A stretch of DNA of 64,000 nucleotides, taken from Streptomyces sp. HD. GTDB taxonomy: Bacteria > Actinomycetota > Actinomycetes > Streptomycetales > Streptomycetaceae. Below the pieces are notes generated by a model. It was not told where the DNA came from, made no database searches, and saw nothing but the letters and a program-made list of their open reading frames with translations. A program made the position numbers and the translations under genes. Positions 62,369 through 64,000 of this stretch are shown here, piece after piece; the first letter of the stretch is position 1; every line of letters starts with the position of its first letter. The stretch covers positions 62,001 through 126,000 of the forward strand of contig NZ_JAQMYP010000005.1 of the NCBI RefSeq assembly GCF_028369295.1, written 5' to 3'.

Positions 62369-63625
62369 ATGCCTTCTGCCGTGCGCTTCGGCGTCAACTA
62401 CACCCCGAGTGAAGGGTGGTTCCACCACTGGCTCGACTTCGACCTCGACTCCGTGCGTGCCGACCTCGACTCCATCGCGACGCTGGGCCTCGACCACGTA
62501 CGGGTCTTCCCGCTGTGGCCGTACTTCCAGCCCAACCGCACCCTGATCCGGGAGCGAGCAGTCGAACAGCTGGTCCTGCTCGTGGACGCCGCCGCGGAAC
62601 GCGGCCTCGACGTCAACGTGGACGGTCTGCAGGGCCACTTGAGCAGCTTCGACTTCCTGCCGGCCTGGACACGGACCTGGCACCGCCGGAACCTCTTCAC
62701 CGACCCGGACGTCCTCGACGGCCAGGCCGCCTATCTGCGCACCCTCGCCGCCGCCCTGGCCGACCGGCCGGGCTTCCTCGGCATGACCCTCGGCAACGAG
62801 GTCAACCAGTTCTCGGCCGACCCGCACCCCGACCCCGACCGCGCGACCGGGCAGGAGATCGACCGCTGGCTGTCGCGGATGCTCGCCGCCTGCGAGGAGG
62901 GCGCCCCGGGACGACTGCATCTGCATGCCGAGTACGACGCGACCTGGTACCAGGACGACCAGCCGTTCACCCCCGCTCAGGCCGCCCGGCACGGCGCCCT
63001 CACAGCCGTGCACTCCTGGGTCTTCAACGGCACCGCCCAGCGCCACGGCCGTACCTCCGTCCCGAGCGAGCACCACGCCGCGTACCTCGTCGAGCTGAGC
63101 AAGGCCTGGGCCGGTGATCCGCATCGCCCCGTCTGGCTCCAGGAGGTCGGCGCGCCCGCGCCGCTGGTGCCGCCGGAGCACGCCGCCGCCTTCACCGAGG
63201 CGACCGTCGCGAACGCGGTGGACTGTCCCGACCTGTGGGGGATCACCTGGTGGTGCTCCCACGACGTGTCGCGTGAGCTGGCCGACTTCCCCCCACTCGA
63301 ATACGGGCTCGGCCTGTTGACCAACGACCGGAAGCCGAAGGACACGGCTCGCGTGCTGGCGCGGGCGGCCCAGGAGCCGTGGCAGGCACCCGCGCCGCGC
63401 ACGACGGCGCTGGTCGTCCCGGCCGATCCGGCCACCCGCTCGCGCTGCGCGCCGGGCGGCGCCGTCTTCGACGCCTTCTTCCGGCTGGTCGCCGACGGCG
63501 TCCGCCCCACCACCGTCCTCGACGTGCGCGCCGCCGACCAAGAACACCTCACCGCACGCGGCATCACCGAGGTCGTAGCTCCCGATCAGGTACTCCCCAC
63601 CCCACCAGGAGGCACCCGCTCGTGA
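62369..63625 (+). CDS. GH5-type glycosidase, candidate beta-mannosidase (GH5_18-like)
   Basis: 418 residues from ATG 62369. No signal peptide, so it acts in the cytoplasm on imported sugars. A TIM barrel with acid/base Glu144 (TLGNEVNQF) and nucleophile Glu259 (WLQEVGAP), spaced as in clan GH-A. The N-terminal GVNYTPSEGWFHHWLDFDLDSV is family-like. Subfamily GH5_18 enzymes in actinobacteria hydrolyse Man-beta-1,4-GlcNAc, the disaccharide from N-glycan cores; coupling to GH85 here fits that role. The subfamily call is inference. Its stop overlaps the GH85 start. Confidence 0.82.
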   Translation: MPSAVRFGVNYTPSEGWFHHWLDFDLDSVRADLDSIATLGLDHVRVFPLWPYFQPNRTLIRERAVEQLVLLVDAAAERGLDVNVDGLQGHLSSFDFLPAWTRTWHRRNLFTDPDVLDGQAAYLRTLAAALADRPGFLGMTLGNEVNQFSADPHPDPDRATGQEIDRWLSRMLAACEEGAPGRLHLHAEYDATWYQDDQPFTPAQAARHGALTAVHSWVFNGTAQRHGRTSVPSEHHAAYLVELSKAWAGDPHRPVWLQEVGAPAPLVPPEHAAAFTEATVANAVDCPDLWGITWWCSHDVSRELADFPPLEYGLGLLTNDRKPKDTARVLARAAQEPWQAPAPRTTALVVPADPATRSRCAPGGAVFDAFFRLVADGVRPTTVLDVRAADQEHLTARGITEVVAPDQVLPTPPGGTRS

Positions 63626-64000
63626 ACCCCACCAGACGCACCGTCCTCATCGCCGGCGCCACGGCCGCGCTCCTGCCCTCGCCGCCGGCCTTCGGCGCTG
63701 CCAACAAGGCCAAGCCCAAGGCCGCCCTCCAGCCGTACGCCGCCTACTGGTACCCGGACACCCTGCCCTCCGGTACCCCCGGCACCGGTATCACCTGGCG
63801 CAGCCTGAAGTCCTGGCGCCCGGCCGACGACCCGGACCTCGCCTTCAACGCCTCGACCGTGCCGCTCGCCCCGCGCTTCACCCCGGCCGCGGTCAACGCC
63901 ACCGCCCGCGCGGGCCAGGCCCGTATCCAGTCCCTGGTGTCCTTCGGGCCCACCGCGAGCAACCCCTCCCAGGGCTCGGCCACCGCCGACTACTACGCCC
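63622..64000 (+). CDS. Endo-beta-N-acetylglucosaminidase (GH85), N-terminal part
   Basis: At least 126 residues from GTG 63622 (GTGA overlap with the GH5 gene; GGAGG at 63608), running off the window end. A twin-arginine-like signal (TRRTVLIAGATAALLPSPPA) is followed by LQPYAAYWYPDTLPSGTPGT, WRSLKSWRPADDPDLAFN and SLVSFGPTASNPSQGSATAD, the start of GH85 ENGases. The catalytic Asn/Glu lie beyond the window. ENGases cut between the two core GlcNAc of N-glycans. It is exported, so it would release the glycans that the importer takes up. Confidence 0.82.
   Translation, partial: MNPTRRTVLIAGATAALLPSPPAFGAANKAKPKAALQPYAAYWYPDTLPSGTPGTGITWRSLKSWRPADDPDLAFNASTVPLAPRFTPAAVNATARAGQARIQSLVSFGPTASNPSQGSATADYYA

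Overview
The window is 64 kb of high-GC actinobacterial chromosome, almost certainly Streptomyces: strong third-position GC bias, GTG/TTG starts, twin-arginine and Sec-exported glycosidases, a monomeric isocitrate dehydrogenase, an Rpf-LysM-M23 wall hydrolase and a WS/DGAT acyltransferase. It begins inside an LLM-type flavin oxidoreductase gene and ends inside a GH85 endoglycosidase gene. I saw no tRNA, rRNA, CRISPR array, prophage or large polyketide/peptide synthase cluster.

0.7-9.5 kb: an astacin-like metallopeptidase, an AAA-LuxR regulator, then a compact four-gene set: a TPR-CHAT protease-like protein divergent from an intracellular subtilisin, a sigma-70-like factor and a small beta-rich protein, the last three translationally coupled. 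This is the best candidate for an under-described signalling or conflict system.

9.5-20.9 kb: N-formylglutamate amidohydrolase, a deletion-derived winged-helix pseudogene, icd divergent from an M1 peptidase, an MscS channel, a crotonase-fold enzyme, a YbhN-type membrane protein with decaying tandem copies of its 3' end, and an ABC half-transporter under a MerR/SoxR-type 19-bp-spacer promoter that appears to give a leaderless mRNA.

20.9-35.8 kb: secreted GH2 beta-galactosidase with an inserted LamG domain, panD, small proteins, gnd, Rpf-LysM-M23, an EamA-type transporter, a FhuF-like [2Fe-2S] protein, the glycogen pair glgA-glgC, and a secreted protein resembling aerolysin-type beta pore formers.

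36.0-46.2 kb: PA14-GH2, WS/DGAT, a zinc-ribbon-SDR fusion, a second SDR, a degenerate HD-domain protein, a 57-aa conserved-looking small protein, GNAT, and TetR plus SGNH hydrolase.

46.18-51.65 kb: a 5.5-kb island bounded by IS5-type ends (one 120-bp remnant, one defective full-length copy). Its outer 26 bp form a perfect inverted repeat starting with CTAG. It carries a two-component system and an MMPL exporter and sits exactly where two convergent genes would otherwise share overlapping TAG stop codons.

51.6-64 kb: amidase, then a glycan locus: GH20 hexosaminidase + GH29 fucosidase, a DoxX protein with a Cys-rich regulator, and a LacI-controlled ABC sugar importer coupled to a GH5-type mannosidase-like enzyme and GH85 ENGase. 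Together these could deglycosylate, import and process host- or fungus-derived N-glycans.
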